A stretch of 64,000 bases of DNA from Rhizobium acidisoli (GCF_002531755.2 NZ_CP034998.1:3774501-3838500); one strand, 5' to 3'; shown: positions 1 through 9,091, numbered from the stretch's first letter. The notes: a model not told the origin generated them from the letters alone. Program-made: numbers and translations.

Positions 1-205
1 CTTCCTGCACACGGATCATTTCCAGATAAGGAATCCTGCCCCAGAAGCGGGAAAACCGCAGGAAGCCGACAATCTCACCTTGTTCGCGGGCGATGAAGTA
101 TTCGCCGAGATCGATACAGCGCAAGACCCACTGTTTGCCCACATGATCGTCCTCGCGAAACAGCCAGTCCTTGTCCGTCAGGCCGGGCTTCGCGATTTCC
201 ACCAT
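1..205 (-). CDS. GNAT family N-acetyltransferase, N-terminal fragment (cut by window edge)
   Basis: The minus strand reads an open frame from an ATG at 205 to the window edge, beginning MVEIAKPGLTDKDWLFRED and continuing with a stretch (GEYFIAREQGEIVGFLRFSRFW) split here as GEYFIAREQGE and IVGFLRFSRFW. That pattern, a strand with 'xxGExVGFLRxxxxW' followed by 'IPYLEMIRVQE', is typical of the beta2-beta4 core of GNAT acetyltransferases. The start is 3 nt from the tyrC stop, so it is probably the last gene of the hisC-tyrC operon. The acetyl-CoA binding part lies outside the window and the substrate cannot be guessed. Confidence 0.72.
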   Translation of the reverse strand, partial: MVEIAKPGLTDKDWLFREDDHVGKQWVLRCIDLGEYFIAREQGEIVGFLRFSRFWGRIPYLEMIRVQE

Positions 206-207
206 CG

Positions 208-1134
208 CTATTTCTTTTCCAGTGGATGCGGCCGGCCGAAATCGGGTGCATCCACATCCTGGCCTGCCTGAACGATCGAGCGGCGGATGGCGCGGGTGCG
301 GGTGAAAAGCTCGAAAATCTTGTCGCCTTCGCCCCAGCGGATCGCGCGCTGCAAATAGGCGAGATCTTCCGAGAAACGCGCCAGCATTTCCAGGATCGCA
401 TCGCGATTGTGCAGGCAGACATCGCGCCACATGGTCGGGTCCGATGCCGCAAGGCGGGTGAAATCGCGAAATCCGGAGGCGGAATACTTGATGACTTCCG
501 ATTCCGTCACGGTCTCCAGATCGTCGGCGGTGCCGACAATATTGTAGGCGATGAGATGCGGCAGATGAGAGACGATCGCCAGCACCTTGTCGTGATGCTG
601 CGCATCCATTTCATCGACCTTCGAGCCGAGCGCTTCCCAGAAGCTGCGCAGCCGTTTCAGCGCCGTCTCGTCGGTGCCTGCGACCGGCGTGAAGATACAC
701 CAGCGGCTTTCGAAAAGACCGGGAAAGCCGGCATCCGGGCCGGATTTTTCGGTGCCGGCCAGTGGATGGCCGGGGATGAAATGCACACCGGCTGGAATAT
801 GCGGCTGCATCTGCGCGATCACCGAAGCCTTGGTGGAGCCGACATCGGTGACGATGGCCCCGGGCTTCAGGCTTGCCGCGATCTCTTTCGCCACACTTTC
901 CGAAGCGCCGACCGGTACCGAGACGATCACCAGATCGGCACCCTCGACCGCATTCGCCGAAGAGGTCGTGTAGCGGTCACCGAGGCCGAGCTCTTCGGCA
1001 CGCTTCAGCGTATCGGCGCTGCGTGTGGCAACGACGATCTCTCTTGCAAGGCCGAGCCGCCGGATGTCGTGGGCAAGCGAAGAGCCGATCAGACCGATGC
1101 CGATCAGCGCGATACGATCGAACTGCACGTTCAT
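208..1134 (-). CDS. tyrC: Prephenate/arogenate dehydrogenase (cyclohexadienyl dehydrogenase)
   Basis: 308 residues. It oxidatively decarboxylates prephenate or arogenate in tyrosine synthesis, in the cytosol with NAD(P). A Rossmann start with [11 protein letters not shown] (about residues 11-21) is the dinucleotide site, and [11 protein letters not shown] followed by [15 protein letters not shown] carries the active-site His of the TyrA family. The length fits a stand-alone dehydrogenase without chorismate mutase or ACT domains. It overlaps hisC by 4 nt (ATGA) and is followed at once by a GNAT gene, so these are co-transcribed. The HisC partner can also transaminate aromatic keto acids in some families, which would link the two functionally. 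Whether prephenate or arogenate is preferred cannot be read from the sequence. Confidence 0.93.
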   Translation of the reverse strand: MNVQFDRIALIGIGLIGSSLAHDIRRLGLAREIVVATRSADTLKRAEELGLGDRYTTSSANAVEGADLVIVSVPVGASESVAKEIAASLKPGAIVTDVGSTKASVIAQMQPHIPAGVHFIPGHPLAGTEKSGPDAGFPGLFESRWCIFTPVAGTDETALKRLRSFWEALGSKVDEMDAQHHDKVLAIVSHLPHLIAYNIVGTADDLETVTESEVIKYSASGFRDFTRLAASDPTMWRDVCLHNRDAILEMLARFSEDLAYLQRAIRWGEGDKIFELFTRTRAIRRSIVQAGQDVDAPDFGRPHPLEKK

Positions 1135-2240
1135 GCCTTATGTCCCATGAATTCAGTGAGGGCGGCGATGACGCCGCGATTGGCCTCTTCAGGGCCGATG
1201 CTCATGCGCAGCGCATTGGAAAAGCCGTAGCTGCGCACCGCGCGCAGGATGAAGCCCCGGCTCGTCAGCAGATCGTCGGCATCGGCGGCGCGCTTGCCGT
1301 CGATCTCGGGGAAATGGATGAGGACGAAATTGGCGACCGACGGCGTCACCTTCAGGCCGATCGCTTCGAGTGCCTGGGTGAGCGTCTCCACCCACATCTG
1401 ATTGAACGAGACGGCCTGCTGGACGAAGGCCTGGTCGCGGATGGCCGCGGCCCCGGCGGCGATTGCCGGCGCGTTCAGATTGAAGGGCCCGCGCACGCGG
1501 TTCACCGCGTCGACGATCTCGGCGGGCGCATACATCCAGCCGACGCGCAGCGCCGCCAGTCCGTAGGCCTTCGAGAAGGTGCGGGTCATCACCACATTGG
1601 CATTGGAGGACACGACCTCGATGCCGGCTTCATAATCGTTGCGGCGCACATATTCGGCATAGGCGGCATCGAGCACCAGGACGACATGTTTCGGCAGCCC
1701 GGTCTGCAGGCGGCGGATCTCGCTGACCGGAACATAGGTCCCTGTCGGATTGCCGGGATTGGCGATGAAGACGATCTTCGTCTTCTCCGTCACCGCCGCA
1801 AGGATCGCATCGACGTCGACGGTATGATCCTTTTCCCTGACGACGACGGGCGTGGCGCCGGCACCCTGGATCTGGATCTTGTAGACCAGGAAACCGTGCT
1901 CGGTGATGATGCCCTCGTCGCCGGCGCCGAGATAGACATGGCAGAGCAGGCCGAGCAACTCGTCGGAACCGTTGCCGCAGAGGATGTTTGCCGGGTTGAG
2001 GCCGTGCACCGCGGCGATCGCCTCGCGCAATTCCACCGCCTGCCCGTCGGGATAACGTCCCAGATGGTCGGCAGCCGCCTTGCAGGCTTCGATCGCCTTC
2101 GGGCTGGCGCCAAGCGGCGTTTCGTTGGACGAAAGCTTGTAGACGCGGGCAACCCCCGGCGCATGTTCCTTGCCCGGCACATAGGATGCGATATCGAGAA
2201 TACCGGGACGCGGAACGGGCTTGCTCATCTCAACGCTCAT
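1131..2240 (-). CDS. hisC: Histidinol-phosphate aminotransferase
   Basis: 369 residues from the ATG at 2240, which I prefer because AAGG lies about 7 nt upstream; an inner ATG at 2228 is possible and the open frame extends to 2279 without support. It is a PLP fold-type I aminotransferase. [14 protein letters not shown] near the N terminus, the [12 protein letters not shown] motif that binds PLP phosphate, VLDAAYAEY, and [15 protein letters not shown] with the Schiff-base lysine are all present. It transfers an amino group from glutamate to imidazole acetol phosphate in histidine synthesis, and homologues can act on phenylpyruvate or prephenate. Location directly ahead of tyrC with a 4-nt overlap suggests a role in aromatic amino acid synthesis as well. 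Confidence 0.93.
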   Translation of the reverse strand: MSVEMSKPVPRPGILDIASYVPGKEHAPGVARVYKLSSNETPLGASPKAIEACKAAADHLGRYPDGQAVELREAIAAVHGLNPANILCGNGSDELLGLLCHVYLGAGDEGIITEHGFLVYKIQIQGAGATPVVVREKDHTVDVDAILAAVTEKTKIVFIANPGNPTGTYVPVSEIRRLQTGLPKHVVLVLDAAYAEYVRRNDYEAGIEVVSSNANVVMTRTFSKAYGLAALRVGWMYAPAEIVDAVNRVRGPFNLNAPAIAAGAAAIRDQAFVQQAVSFNQMWVETLTQALEAIGLKVTPSVANFVLIHFPEIDGKRAADADDLLTSRGFILRAVRSYGFSNALRMSIGPEEANRGVIAALTEFMGHKA

Positions 2241-2318
2241 GGGTCGACCTTGGAATTGCCGGAAATGACCACGTGGCATTAAAGCGGAATGCCGTTCTTG
2301 TCGAGAGCCGGGAGGGCG

Positions 2319-3059
2319 TCAGCGGTTGCGTGTGGTCGGCACGCCGTGGGGTGCCAGAACCGGCACGAAGACGCGGCGGGAGGCGCGGGCCGCGACCGGC
2401 AGCCCCTGATAGAGCCGCTTCTGCGCCTCGACGATGATGACGCCCGAAAAGGCCGGCCACAGCGTCCGCCCGATCCGTTCGAAGGCGCGGCGAAGCCGCA
2501 GAATGGTCCTGAGCTTCGAGGGTGGGAAGAACAGCGCTTCGGCCGTCGCGCCCGGCGTGAAATTCGTCTCGCGCAGCAGGGCCGTCAGCTGCCCGCGGGA
2601 ATAGGGCCGGCCCGAGCCGAAGGGTGTATGTTCCATCCGCGCCCAGACGCCGCGCCGGTTCGGCACGACGATGACAAGCCGTCCGCCCGGCGCCAGCACC
2701 CGCCAGAGCTCCTTCAGCGTTTCGCGCGGGCTTTCGGCAAATTCCAGCGAATGGACCATCAGCACCCGGTCGATCGAGGAATCCGGCAGCGGCAATTCCT
2801 CGTCGAAGACCAGTGTCGTCGACGACAGCGAGCCCATCGGCCAGTTCACCGCGCCCTGCCCGGCCGGCATGAAGGCGAAGGTGCGCTCGGTGTCGGCCTG
2901 GAAGCGGTCGAGGAAGGGCACGGCATAACCGAGGCCGACCAGCCGCTCCTGCGGCAGCCGCACCCAGAGCGACGACAACGCCATGGCGATCGACTGCTCG
3001 GCAAGACGCCCGAGCTCGGAGTGGTAGAACTGGCGTAGGTCGACGATATCGGCGTGCAT
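2319..3059 (-). CDS. Class I SAM-dependent methyltransferase
   Basis: 246 residues from the ATG at 3059. The Methyltransf_11-type core can be seen: [19 protein letters not shown] is the acidic-loop/motif region and [21 protein letters not shown] is the classic post-II motif. The canonical GxGxG motif I is weak; the stretch around residues 60-75 carries instead [12 protein letters not shown], so the SAM pocket may be divergent. It lies head to head with gloB with under 100 nt between starts. In rhizobia this gene is commonly next to glyoxalase II. The substrate is unknown. Confidence 0.82.
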   Translation of the reverse strand: MHADIVDLRQFYHSELGRLAEQSIAMALSSLWVRLPQERLVGLGYAVPFLDRFQADTERTFAFMPAGQGAVNWPMGSLSSTTLVFDEELPLPDSSIDRVLMVHSLEFAESPRETLKELWRVLAPGGRLVIVVPNRRGVWARMEHTPFGSGRPYSRGQLTALLRETNFTPGATAEALFFPPSKLRTILRLRRAFERIGRTLWPAFSGVIIVEAQKRLYQGLPVAARASRRVFVPVLAPHGVPTTRNR

Positions 3060-3148
3060 TGCGACAAATGTTATCAGCGGGCGGTTGGACTTCAAGGCCG
3101 GACCCTCTACATTTCCGCGAGACTCGCATGACAAGGGACTATTGCACG

Positions 3149-3919
3149 ATGAAACCTTTGGAATTGGACGTTTTTCTCTGCCGCACCGACAATTTCGGCG
3201 TTCTCGTCCACGACCCGGAAACAGGATTTACCGCGGCGATCGACGCGCCGGAGGAGGCGCCGATCCTGGAAGCGGCGACCCGCCGCGGCTGGAAGATCAC
3301 CCATATCTTTACCACCCATCACCACACCGACCATGTCGCCGCCAATCTGGCGCTGAAGGAGCAGTTCGGCTGCGAGATCATCGGCCCGATCAACGAGGCC
3401 ATCGCCATTCCCGGCCTCGACCGAACGATGGCCGATGGCGACAGCTTCCTGTTCGGCGATCACACGATCAACGTCATCGAAACGCCGGGCCACACTGCCG
3501 GCCACATCTGCTATCACTTCGTCGACGACAAGCTGCTCTTTGCCGCCGACACGCTGTTTGCCCTCGGCTGCGGCCGCCTGTTCGAACGTCCCGCCGCCGA
3601 CATGTGGCATTCGTTGCAGAAACTTGCCGTGCTGCCCGATGAGACCGCCATCTATTTCGGTCACGAATATACGCTCTCCAACGCCCGTTTCGCACTGACG
3701 GTCGATCCCGGCAATGAACGGCTGAAGGGCCGTGCCGCCGAGATCGAGGCCATGCGCGCCGACGGCAAGTTCACCATTCCGACGACGCTGGGGCTGGAAA
3801 AGGAAACCAACCCGTTCCTGCGCGCCGCCGATCCGGCGATCCGCCGAAATCTGCTGATGGAAGGCAAGACCAATGAGGAAGTCTTTGCCGAGATCCGCAA
3901 GCGCAAGGATAATTTCTGA
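3149..3919 (+). CDS. gloB: Hydroxyacylglutathione hydrolase (glyoxalase II)
   Basis: 256 residues from [20 protein letters not shown], matching the usual length of the family; upstream in-frame ATG at 3128 would add 7 residues. The metallo-beta-lactamase metal motif [11 protein letters not shown] (about residues 57-67), the HTAGH element, the bridging Asp in LLFAADTLF, and the later YFGHEYT give the binuclear Zn/Fe site. It hydrolyses S-lactoylglutathione to lactate and glutathione in methylglyoxal detoxification. The stop codon overlaps the start of the downstream cupin gene (ATGA), so translation is coupled. Confidence 0.95.
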   Translation: MKPLELDVFLCRTDNFGVLVHDPETGFTAAIDAPEEAPILEAATRRGWKITHIFTTHHHTDHVAANLALKEQFGCEIIGPINEAIAIPGLDRTMADGDSFLFGDHTINVIETPGHTAGHICYHFVDDKLLFAADTLFALGCGRLFERPAADMWHSLQKLAVLPDETAIYFGHEYTLSNARFALTVDPGNERLKGRAAEIEAMRADGKFTIPTTLGLEKETNPFLRAADPAIRRNLLMEGKTNEEVFAEIRKRKDNF

Positions 3920-4341
3920 TGTCGCCTGGGGACATCATCCGCGAACTCGCCATGCAGCCGCATCCGGAAGGCGGCTGGTACGCCGAGACATTCCGCGACA
4001 CGGCAGGCGGAGAACGCGGCCATTCGACGGCGATCTATTACCTCCTGACCAAAGGGCAGCGCTCGCACTGGCATCGCGTCCACGATGCGGTGGAGGTCTG
4101 GCATCATTACGCCGGCGCGCCACTCTCGCTGCACCGCTCTGAAGACGGAACGACAAGCGAAACGCTGACGCTCGGAACCAACCTGTCGGCCGGCGAACGG
4201 CCGCAGGCGATCGTTCCCGCCAACTGGTGGCAAGCGGCCGAAAGCCTCGGCGAGTTCACCCTTGTCGGATGCACCGTCTCACCCGGCTTCGAATTTTCGA
4301 GCTTCGAGATGGCGCCTGCAGGCTGGACGCCCGGCGGCTGA
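3919..4341 (+). CDS. Cupin superfamily protein (DUF985 / Cupin_5)
   Basis: 140 residues. MQPHPEGGWYAETFR near the start, STAIYYLLTKGQRSHWHRV, EVWHHYAGAPLSL and the closing VSPGFEFSSFEMA are hallmark segments of the DUF985 cupins, which form a small beta barrel. The HxH in SHWHRV and the later His residues could bind metal. It starts inside the gloB stop codon, so it is made with glyoxalase II, perhaps acting on a related electrophile or sugar derivative, but no reaction is established for the family. It ends 2 nt from a convergent transporter gene. Confidence 0.85.
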   Translation: MSPGDIIRELAMQPHPEGGWYAETFRDTAGGERGHSTAIYYLLTKGQRSHWHRVHDAVEVWHHYAGAPLSLHRSEDGTTSETLTLGTNLSAGERPQAIVPANWWQAAESLGEFTLVGCTVSPGFEFSSFEMAPAGWTPGG

Positions 4342-4343
4342 GA

Positions 4344-5231
4344 TCATTCCGCCGCAACGGCCGGCTGGATCTTGCGACGGAACATGTCGCGGGCGGCGAG
4401 TACCGCCCCGCCGGTGACGAGCAGGCAGGCAAGCGCGATGCGCCAGCTCGGCTCGGCAAAGCCGAACAGCGTCAGAATCAGCGTCGACAGCAGCGGTGCG
4501 GCATAACTGGCCGCGCCGAGGATCTGGATGTCGCCGTTCTTGACGCCGTGGTCCCAGGCGTAGAAGGCAGCGCCCACCGGCAGAAGCCCGAGCGCGGCGA
4601 CGGCGAGCCATTCGAAGCCCGTCGCCGGCCAGACGGTCGTCTCCAGGCCGAGATGGCAGAAGAGCGACAGGATCGACGTCGCCAGGCAGAAGCCGGTGAC
4701 GACATCGGTGGAGACGGCGTCGAAGCGCCGGGTCAGCAGCGAATAACCGGACCAGGTGAAGGCGCAGAGGAAAGCGGCGCCGTAGCCGACGGCATAGGCG
4801 CCGTTGAAATCAATGCCGTTGCGGCCGACGATCAGGAAGGTGCCGCAAAGCCCGGCAAGGGCGCCGGCCAAATGATACCAGCGCAGCCGCTCGCCCGGCA
4901 GCAGCGCCGAGCCGACGACGATCAGCAGCGGCCAGAGATAGGCGATCAGCCCTGCCTCGACGGCCGGCGCGTTCCTGAGCGCGGTGAAATAGAGGAAATG
5001 ATAGCCGAACAACCCTGAGATGCCGGTGATCCAGACCTTGGCCGGCTGCTTCAGCAGCGCCAGCCGCGACGGGTTGAGGGCAAGTACGGCGAGGCCGGGC
5101 AGGCTGCCGATCGCAAAGCAGACCGCCGAAAGCTGGAACGGCGGCATCTTGCCGGAGGCGGCCGTGAACAGCGCCAGGAACGACCACATCAGGATCGCGG
5201 TAAAACCGATCAATGTCGCGCGAAGTTTCAC
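4344..5231 (-). CDS. DMT superfamily EamA-type transporter (YddG-like)
   Basis: 295 residues with about ten hydrophobic segments and two EamA repeats, the first ending near GRNGIDFNG and the second starting at the GYGAAFLCAFTWSGYSLLTRRF segment. YLWPLLIVVGSALL and the C-terminal ILGAASYAAPLLSTLIL are typical of the aromatic amino acid/drug exporter branch that includes YddG. It sits in the inner membrane and probably exports amino acids or related metabolites, but the substrate is inference. The C terminus is basic (RRKIQP), consistent with a cytosolic tail. It is convergent with the cupin gene. Confidence 0.86.
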   Translation of the reverse strand: MKLRATLIGFTAILMWSFLALFTAASGKMPPFQLSAVCFAIGSLPGLAVLALNPSRLALLKQPAKVWITGISGLFGYHFLYFTALRNAPAVEAGLIAYLWPLLIVVGSALLPGERLRWYHLAGALAGLCGTFLIVGRNGIDFNGAYAVGYGAAFLCAFTWSGYSLLTRRFDAVSTDVVTGFCLATSILSLFCHLGLETTVWPATGFEWLAVAALGLLPVGAAFYAWDHGVKNGDIQILGAASYAAPLLSTLILTLFGFAEPSWRIALACLLVTGGAVLAARDMFRRKIQPAVAAE

Positions 5232-5262
5232 CCGTCCCCCTTTGACGGAGGCATGAACTCCG

Positions 5263-6039
5263 TCAGCTGCTGCCGTATTTGACGGCAGTGATCGTCACCA
5301 TCCCATATTCGGTGGGAATGCGCACATAGACCGGAGCGTATACATTTGCCGCGTCCGACTTGGCAAACCAGATTTCCATCCGGTCGCTCTTGCTGAGATA
5401 GACGATGTCCTTGCGGCCCTTCTTGTAGCCCGAGCGCGGCACGAAGCGCACGCCGCAGACGGTGGCCTTGCCCTTGAAGCCGTTGGTCGAAAAATCCTCG
5501 TCGCCCTTCGGCGACAGCACCAGATCCATGCGCGTCTCGCCGTCGAAGATCGGCAGCGTCTGCGAGCAGACCTTGGTGTCGCCGGTGAAGACCAGGCCGG
5601 AGATCGGATCGAGCACCGAGCGCATGTCGCGCGGCGTCACGTCGATCCAGTTTTTCGGGCGCTTCGGCGGCGGTGTCGTCGTCGCCGAGACGATGTTGCC
5701 GTTGCGGTAGCTGACCTCGTAGACGCGGGCCTTCTTGCCACTCTTGTAGTAGAGCGAATAATTCTGCGCCTGCAGCCGGTCATCGCGCACGACGCCGGTG
5801 ACGCTGGTTTTGGCCGAAATCGTCGTCACCAGGTCGGCAAGACCGGCCGAGCTGATGCTGCCGGCGATGTTATAGCTGTGATCGTCCTCGATCTTCGTCA
5901 GAAACGCGGCGCGCGCGATCGGCAGGCCGGCAAGCGTCACCCGGTATTCCGTCCGATGCTGGATTTCGGCCGCCGATGCCGGTATGGCAAGCAGCGCTGC
6001 GATGGCCGAAATGAAAATCCGTCTGCCCGAATGAGCCAT
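5263..6039 (-). CDS. DUF3108 domain-containing secreted protein
   Basis: 258 residues with a signal peptide (MAHSGRRIFISAIAALLAIPASAAE, cleavage after ASA). The mature part EYRVTLAGLPIARAAF, SYNIAGSISSAGLADLV and the C-terminal DRMEIWFAKSD...APVYVRIPTEYGMVTITAV follow the DUF3108 pattern of a periplasmic or outer-membrane-associated beta-rich protein. Its function is unknown. It is divergent from rpmB, a neighbourhood kept in rhizobia, with about 240 nt between the two starts. Confidence 0.85.
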   Translation of the reverse strand: MAHSGRRIFISAIAALLAIPASAAEIQHRTEYRVTLAGLPIARAAFLTKIEDDHSYNIAGSISSAGLADLVTTISAKTSVTGVVRDDRLQAQNYSLYYKSGKKARVYEVSYRNGNIVSATTTPPPKRPKNWIDVTPRDMRSVLDPISGLVFTGDTKVCSQTLPIFDGETRMDLVLSPKGDEDFSTNGFKGKATVCGVRFVPRSGYKKGRKDIVYLSKSDRMEIWFAKSDAANVYAPVYVRIPTEYGMVTITAVKYGSS

Positions 6040-6158
6040 GAATCAAGCCTTGTCTTGCCGCGCGCCGGCAGCCTTTGCTAGAGCGCTCTATACTCCTGCC
6101 GTGATGGGAAGAAAACAGCAGCTTTTTGACAGAATTGCGGGAAAGCCCAAGGTTTGGC

Positions 6159-6187
6159 TTGACGCGGCCAGCCTGTCTGACTATAGA
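6159..6187 (+). promoter_or_regulatory. Sigma-70 type promoter for rpmB
   Basis: TTGACG at 6159-6164 and TATAGA at 6182-6187 are separated by exactly 17 bp, and the context CTTGACG...CTATAGA matches the housekeeping promoter consensus seen in alphaproteobacteria. The predicted start near 6194 leaves a leader of about 88 nt before rpmB. A strong promoter is expected for a ribosomal protein gene. Confidence 0.7.
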
Positions 6188-6281
6188 ACCGCAACTTTCC
6201 AATCATGCCCGTTGGATTGCGCGCCCGGTTTTGCCGGGAATGGCAATTCGATGGCCCGAGAAAAACAAGAATAGGTGTTCC

Positions 6282-6581
6282 ATGTCCCGCGTGTGCGAAT
6301 TGACCGGCAAGGCCGTCCTGACTGGTAACAATGTCAGCCATGCCAACAACAAGACCAAGCGCCGGTTCCTGCCGAACCTGTGCCAGGTCACGCTGATTTC
6401 CGACGCTCTCAACCAGCGTTACCGTCTTCGCGTTTCGGCTGCTGCCCTTCGCTCGGTCGAGCATCGCGGCGGCCTTGATGCCTTCCTGCTGAAGGCCAGC
6501 GAAACCGAACTGTCGATGCGCGCACGCCTGCTGCGCCGCCAGATCGTCAAGAAGACCGCCGAAGCGGCTGTTGCTGCCTAA
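6282..6581 (+). CDS. rpmB: 50S ribosomal protein L28
   Basis: 99 residues starting [32 protein letters not shown], the characteristic bL28 N terminus with NNKTKRRF. The alphaproteobacterial form is longer than the E. coli protein (78 residues), and the C-terminal helical extension rich in Arg and Lys is visible here. AGGTG a few bases before the ATG serves as ribosome binding site. The gene is followed by an intrinsic terminator, so it is a single-gene unit. Confidence 0.97.
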   Translation: MSRVCELTGKAVLTGNNVSHANNKTKRRFLPNLCQVTLISDALNQRYRLRVSAAALRSVEHRGGLDAFLLKASETELSMRARLLRRQIVKKTAEAAVAA

Positions 6582-6608
6582 GCTTCCGCCTTCTTTCATA
6601 CGGCTTCG

Positions 6609-6650
6609 AAAGGCTTGCACGGATAACCTCCGGTCAAGCCTTTTGTTTTG
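6609..6650 (+). terminator. Rho-independent terminator after rpmB
   Basis: AAAGGCTTG at 6609-6617 pairs perfectly with CAAGCCTTT at 6635-6643, and a T-rich run (TTGTTTT) follows. It lies 28 nt after the rpmB stop. Confidence 0.8.
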
Positions 6651-6664
6651 CCTGAGCACTCCAA

Positions 6665-6694
6665 CTGGTGGCATCACCCAGGATAAAAAAATGC
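6665..6694 (+). promoter_or_regulatory. Candidate preQ1-I riboswitch at the start of the queuosine-precursor transporter
   Basis: Just before the transporter ATG the sequence forms CTGG (6665-6668) paired with CCAG (6678-6681), a short C-containing loop with GCAT (6671-6674), CACCC at the 3' side of the loop, and an A-rich tail ATAAAAAA (6683-6690). This order, stem, small loop, ACCC, stem, A-rich tail, is the preQ1-I aptamer plan. GCAT can pair with ATGC at 6691-6694 to make the pseudoknot, which would bury the start codon; AGGA at 6680-6683, the likely ribosome binding site, overlaps stem P1. The stem is only 4 bp, so this remains a candidate. Confidence 0.45.
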
Positions 6695-7326
6695 TGAAGA
6701 CCCGCTATACCATCGCCTATGTCGCGCTGATGACGCTTGTCGTCGTCGCCTCCAACTTCCTCGTCCAGTTTCCGCTGAACGCCGAAGTCGCCGGCATCAA
6801 CCTTGCCGACATCCTGACCTGGGGCGCCTTTTCCTATCCGGTCGCCTTCCTGATCACCGATCTGACCAACCGCCAGTTCGGCCCGCAGGCAGCCCGCAAG
6901 GTCGTCTTTGCCGGATTCGTCGTCGGCGTGACGCTGTCTTTCTTCACCTCGGTGCCGCGCATCGCCATTGCCTCCGGCTCGGCCTATCTCGCCGGCCAGC
7001 TGCTCGATATCGCCGTCTTCAACCGCCTCCGCCGCCAGGCCTGGTGGCGCGCGCCGCTCGTGGGATCGCTGATCGGCTCGGCGCTCGATACGGTGATGTT
7101 CTTCTCGCTGTCCTTCGCCGCGTTTTTCGTCTTCCTCGGCCCGAACGAACCCTTCGCGCTTGAGGCAGCCCCCATCCTCGGCGTCTTCGCCACCGAGGCG
7201 CCGCGCTGGATCTCCTGGGCGATCGGCGATTTCGCCGTCAAGATGATCGTCGGCCTCGTCATGCTCCTGCCCTATGGCGCGCTGATGAACGTGCTGCGGC
7301 CGATGCAGGCTGCCCGCGCCAGCTGA
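6691..7326 (+). CDS. yhhQ: Queuosine precursor transporter (COG1738, YhhQ family)
   Basis: 211 residues from the ATG at 6691. About six hydrophobic segments, with ITDLTNRQFGPQAARKVVFAGF and FLGQ-like membrane pairs, match the vitamin-uptake-like COG1738 family that imports preQ0 or preQ1 for tRNA queuosine. The conserved TDLTN...FG element and the later WWRAPLVGSLIGSALDTVMFF, with its conserved D in a membrane helix, are characteristic. Translation control by a preQ1 aptamer directly at the start codon would fit the role. It follows the rpmB terminator, so it has its own transcript or is read through. Confidence 0.87.
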   Translation: MLKTRYTIAYVALMTLVVVASNFLVQFPLNAEVAGINLADILTWGAFSYPVAFLITDLTNRQFGPQAARKVVFAGFVVGVTLSFFTSVPRIAIASGSAYLAGQLLDIAVFNRLRRQAWWRAPLVGSLIGSALDTVMFFSLSFAAFFVFLGPNEPFALEAAPILGVFATEAPRWISWAIGDFAVKMIVGLVMLLPYGALMNVLRPMQAARAS

Positions 7327-7332
7327 TTCAAC

Positions 7333-7899
7333 TCACCGACGCCGCCGGACCGCTCCGGCGGCGATGGCAGGATGCAGAAGCACCTGCGCCGCCAGGTCGT
7401 CGATCTCATGCGATGAATCGAGCCGCAGAACCGGCGCCGTCTGCGTTTCCAGCCATTGCTCATGCGCAGAAAGGCTGCGGCGTTCGGGCCCGGCCGTGTC
7501 GTAACTCGCCGCCCATTCGAGGAACTGCCCGCTTTTCACCTCCATGTCGCCGCCCGGCCCGATCCTGTCTCCGTATCGGGCGACCTCACGGGCGCGAATC
7601 CGCGCCATCCGAAGCTCCGGCTCGATCCTGAGGAAGACGATCAGATCGTAGAGCGGCTCGAGCGGCATGCCCCATTTCAGCGCCGATCCGGAAAGCACCC
7701 AGCCACCCGGCCGGGTCGTCTCCTCGAGTAGCAGCCGGATGCGCTCATCCGCATCCCGCGGCGTCGTGAACGGCGGGTCGGTCGGCAGCCAGAAGAAATC
7801 GTCGGTGTCGAGATGGGTGATATCGAGCTTCTCGGCGAGCATAAGGCCGAGCGATGTCGTGCCGGAACCGGACGCGCCCAAGACGTGAATATGCACCAT
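7333..7899 (-). CDS. P-loop NTPase, adenylate-kinase-like/AAA family
   Basis: 188 residues. The ATG at 7899 follows GGAGGAAATC, a strong ribosome binding site. MVHIHVLGASGSGTTSLG contains a Walker A variant GASGSGTTS, where the usual Lys of GKS/T is replaced by Thr; this G-x-x-G-S-G-T-T/S form is seen in a family of small kinase-like proteins. THLDTDDFFWLPTDPPFTTPRD and the later LRIEPELRMARIRARE resemble a nucleoside-kinase lid. It could be a small-molecule kinase. Convergent with yhhQ, with 6 nt between the stops. Confidence 0.75.
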   Translation of the reverse strand: MVHIHVLGASGSGTTSLGLMLAEKLDITHLDTDDFFWLPTDPPFTTPRDADERIRLLLEETTRPGGWVLSGSALKWGMPLEPLYDLIVFLRIEPELRMARIRAREVARYGDRIGPGGDMEVKSGQFLEWAASYDTAGPERRSLSAHEQWLETQTAPVLRLDSSHEIDDLAAQVLLHPAIAAGAVRRRR

Positions 7900-7916
7900 G
7901 ATTTCCTCCGCAAGGC

Positions 7917-8027
7917 AGAGCATGATGCCGAAAAGTGTCAGCGGTTTTCGGACGACATCATGCTCTAACTCTTTAATTTAGAACAGGATTCAGATTTTAG
8001 GCCGATCCTAAAATCATCCTGTTCTAG
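7917..8027. repeat. Rhizobial mosaic palindromic repeat, copy 1 (two modules)
   Basis: Two inverted-repeat modules sit side by side. Module 1 has arms AGAGCATGATG and CATCATGCTCT around CCGAAAA...TTTTCGG; module 2 has arms AGAACAGGAT and ATCCTGTTCT around TTTTAGG...CCTAAAA. They are joined by AACTCTTTAATT. Near-identical copies lie at 61915-62029 and, in opposite orientation, 63885-63992, with a rearranged short form at 18702-18752. Confidence 0.85.
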
Positions 8028-8065
8028 CCACCGATGCCGCGGGCGAGATAGCCGAACCTATGACA

Positions 8066-9091
8066 TCAGTTTGACGCTTTATGTTCGGCCGGTTCGGAAA
8101 GCCGGAACTCCAGCATCAGATTGCGCTGCAGGATCGAATGATTGTCGTCCGACACCAGGATGATATGGGTCGTGCCGTCGGCGGCCTGGAAGGCGTCGAG
8201 CCCTTCCATATTGTCGATCTGCGAGTTGAAATTGCCTTCGAGCAAAAGTTCGCCGTCGACGATGGCCCCGGGCCTGATATCGGCGCCCTTGACGCGCCGA
8301 AGGCGCATGCCGATGCCTTCGGCCATATTGAAGCGGCGTTCCAGCAGCAGCAGGTCGCCGTTCGGCAGAAAGGCGCCATCGGTGACGTCGAAGCTGCCGT
8401 CGCGCGCAACCGCAAACCGCCCCTTCAGCGGCCCGCTCAGAATGGCCGCCAGCCGGTTGCCGTCGCTGTCGAGACCGCGTTCGGAGACGATGACCACGCC
8501 GCCCTTGAGCGGGCTCGATGCCGGCGCCACCGTGATGGTCTCGATGCCGCGGTTGTCGCTCAGCATCTTGCGTGGGATGAGGATCGGCAAAGTGGCGATG
8601 GCGCGAGATTCGGCAAAGCCCGGATCGGGATAGACATCGACGCGGTGATCCTGCTCGAAGGAGACCAGGACCCTGTCGCCATCAAACGCCAGGCCCTCGG
8701 CATCCATATGCCCCTTGCCCTCGAAGCTGCGCCCGGCGCTGTTTTTCATCGCGGTGATCTCGACATCGGAAAGGCCGGAAAGCCTGCCCTTGATGTCGCG
8801 CTCGATGCTGCCGGTCAGCCATTGGCCGGTATCGAGGACCACGACGAAATGTTTCTGGTCCGGCCGGAAGCGGATGGAGGAAAGCGAGCCGAACAGCGCC
8901 CTGCTGGACACCATCTCCAGCCCGCCGAGAAATTCCAGCGAACCGAAGCGCGTCTCGGAAGAGCCGATCCTGAAGTCGGAGATTTGCCGGCTAATGACCG
9001 GAACTTCGCCGCCGGCCCGTGACGGGGAAGCGCCTGCGGCGGCGATGCTGAGGACGATCGCCGCCAGGCGGCAGAGGCGCCTGACGGTCAT
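8066..9091 (-). CDS. Secreted esterase-like phytase-family protein
   Basis: 341 residues with a signal peptide (MTVRRLCRLAAIVLSIAAAGASPSRAGG). LEFLGGLEMVSS, FGSLSSIRFRPDQKHFVVVLDTGQW, DAEGLAFDGDRVLVSFEQDHRV, RGIETITV and the terminal NMEGLDAF...ILVSDDNHS repeat the blade pattern of the phytase-like beta-propeller domain (family called 'esterase-like activity of phytase'). It is probably periplasmic. It is downstream of cobT with 24 nt between them and may be co-transcribed with cobST, but no link to cobalamin is evident from the sequence. True substrate unknown. Confidence 0.83.
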   Translation of the reverse strand: MTVRRLCRLAAIVLSIAAAGASPSRAGGEVPVISRQISDFRIGSSETRFGSLEFLGGLEMVSSRALFGSLSSIRFRPDQKHFVVVLDTGQWLTGSIERDIKGRLSGLSDVEITAMKNSAGRSFEGKGHMDAEGLAFDGDRVLVSFEQDHRVDVYPDPGFAESRAIATLPILIPRKMLSDNRGIETITVAPASSPLKGGVVIVSERGLDSDGNRLAAILSGPLKGRFAVARDGSFDVTDGAFLPNGDLLLLERRFNMAEGIGMRLRRVKGADIRPGAIVDGELLLEGNFNSQIDNMEGLDAFQAADGTTHIILVSDDNHSILQRNLMLEFRLSEPAEHKASN

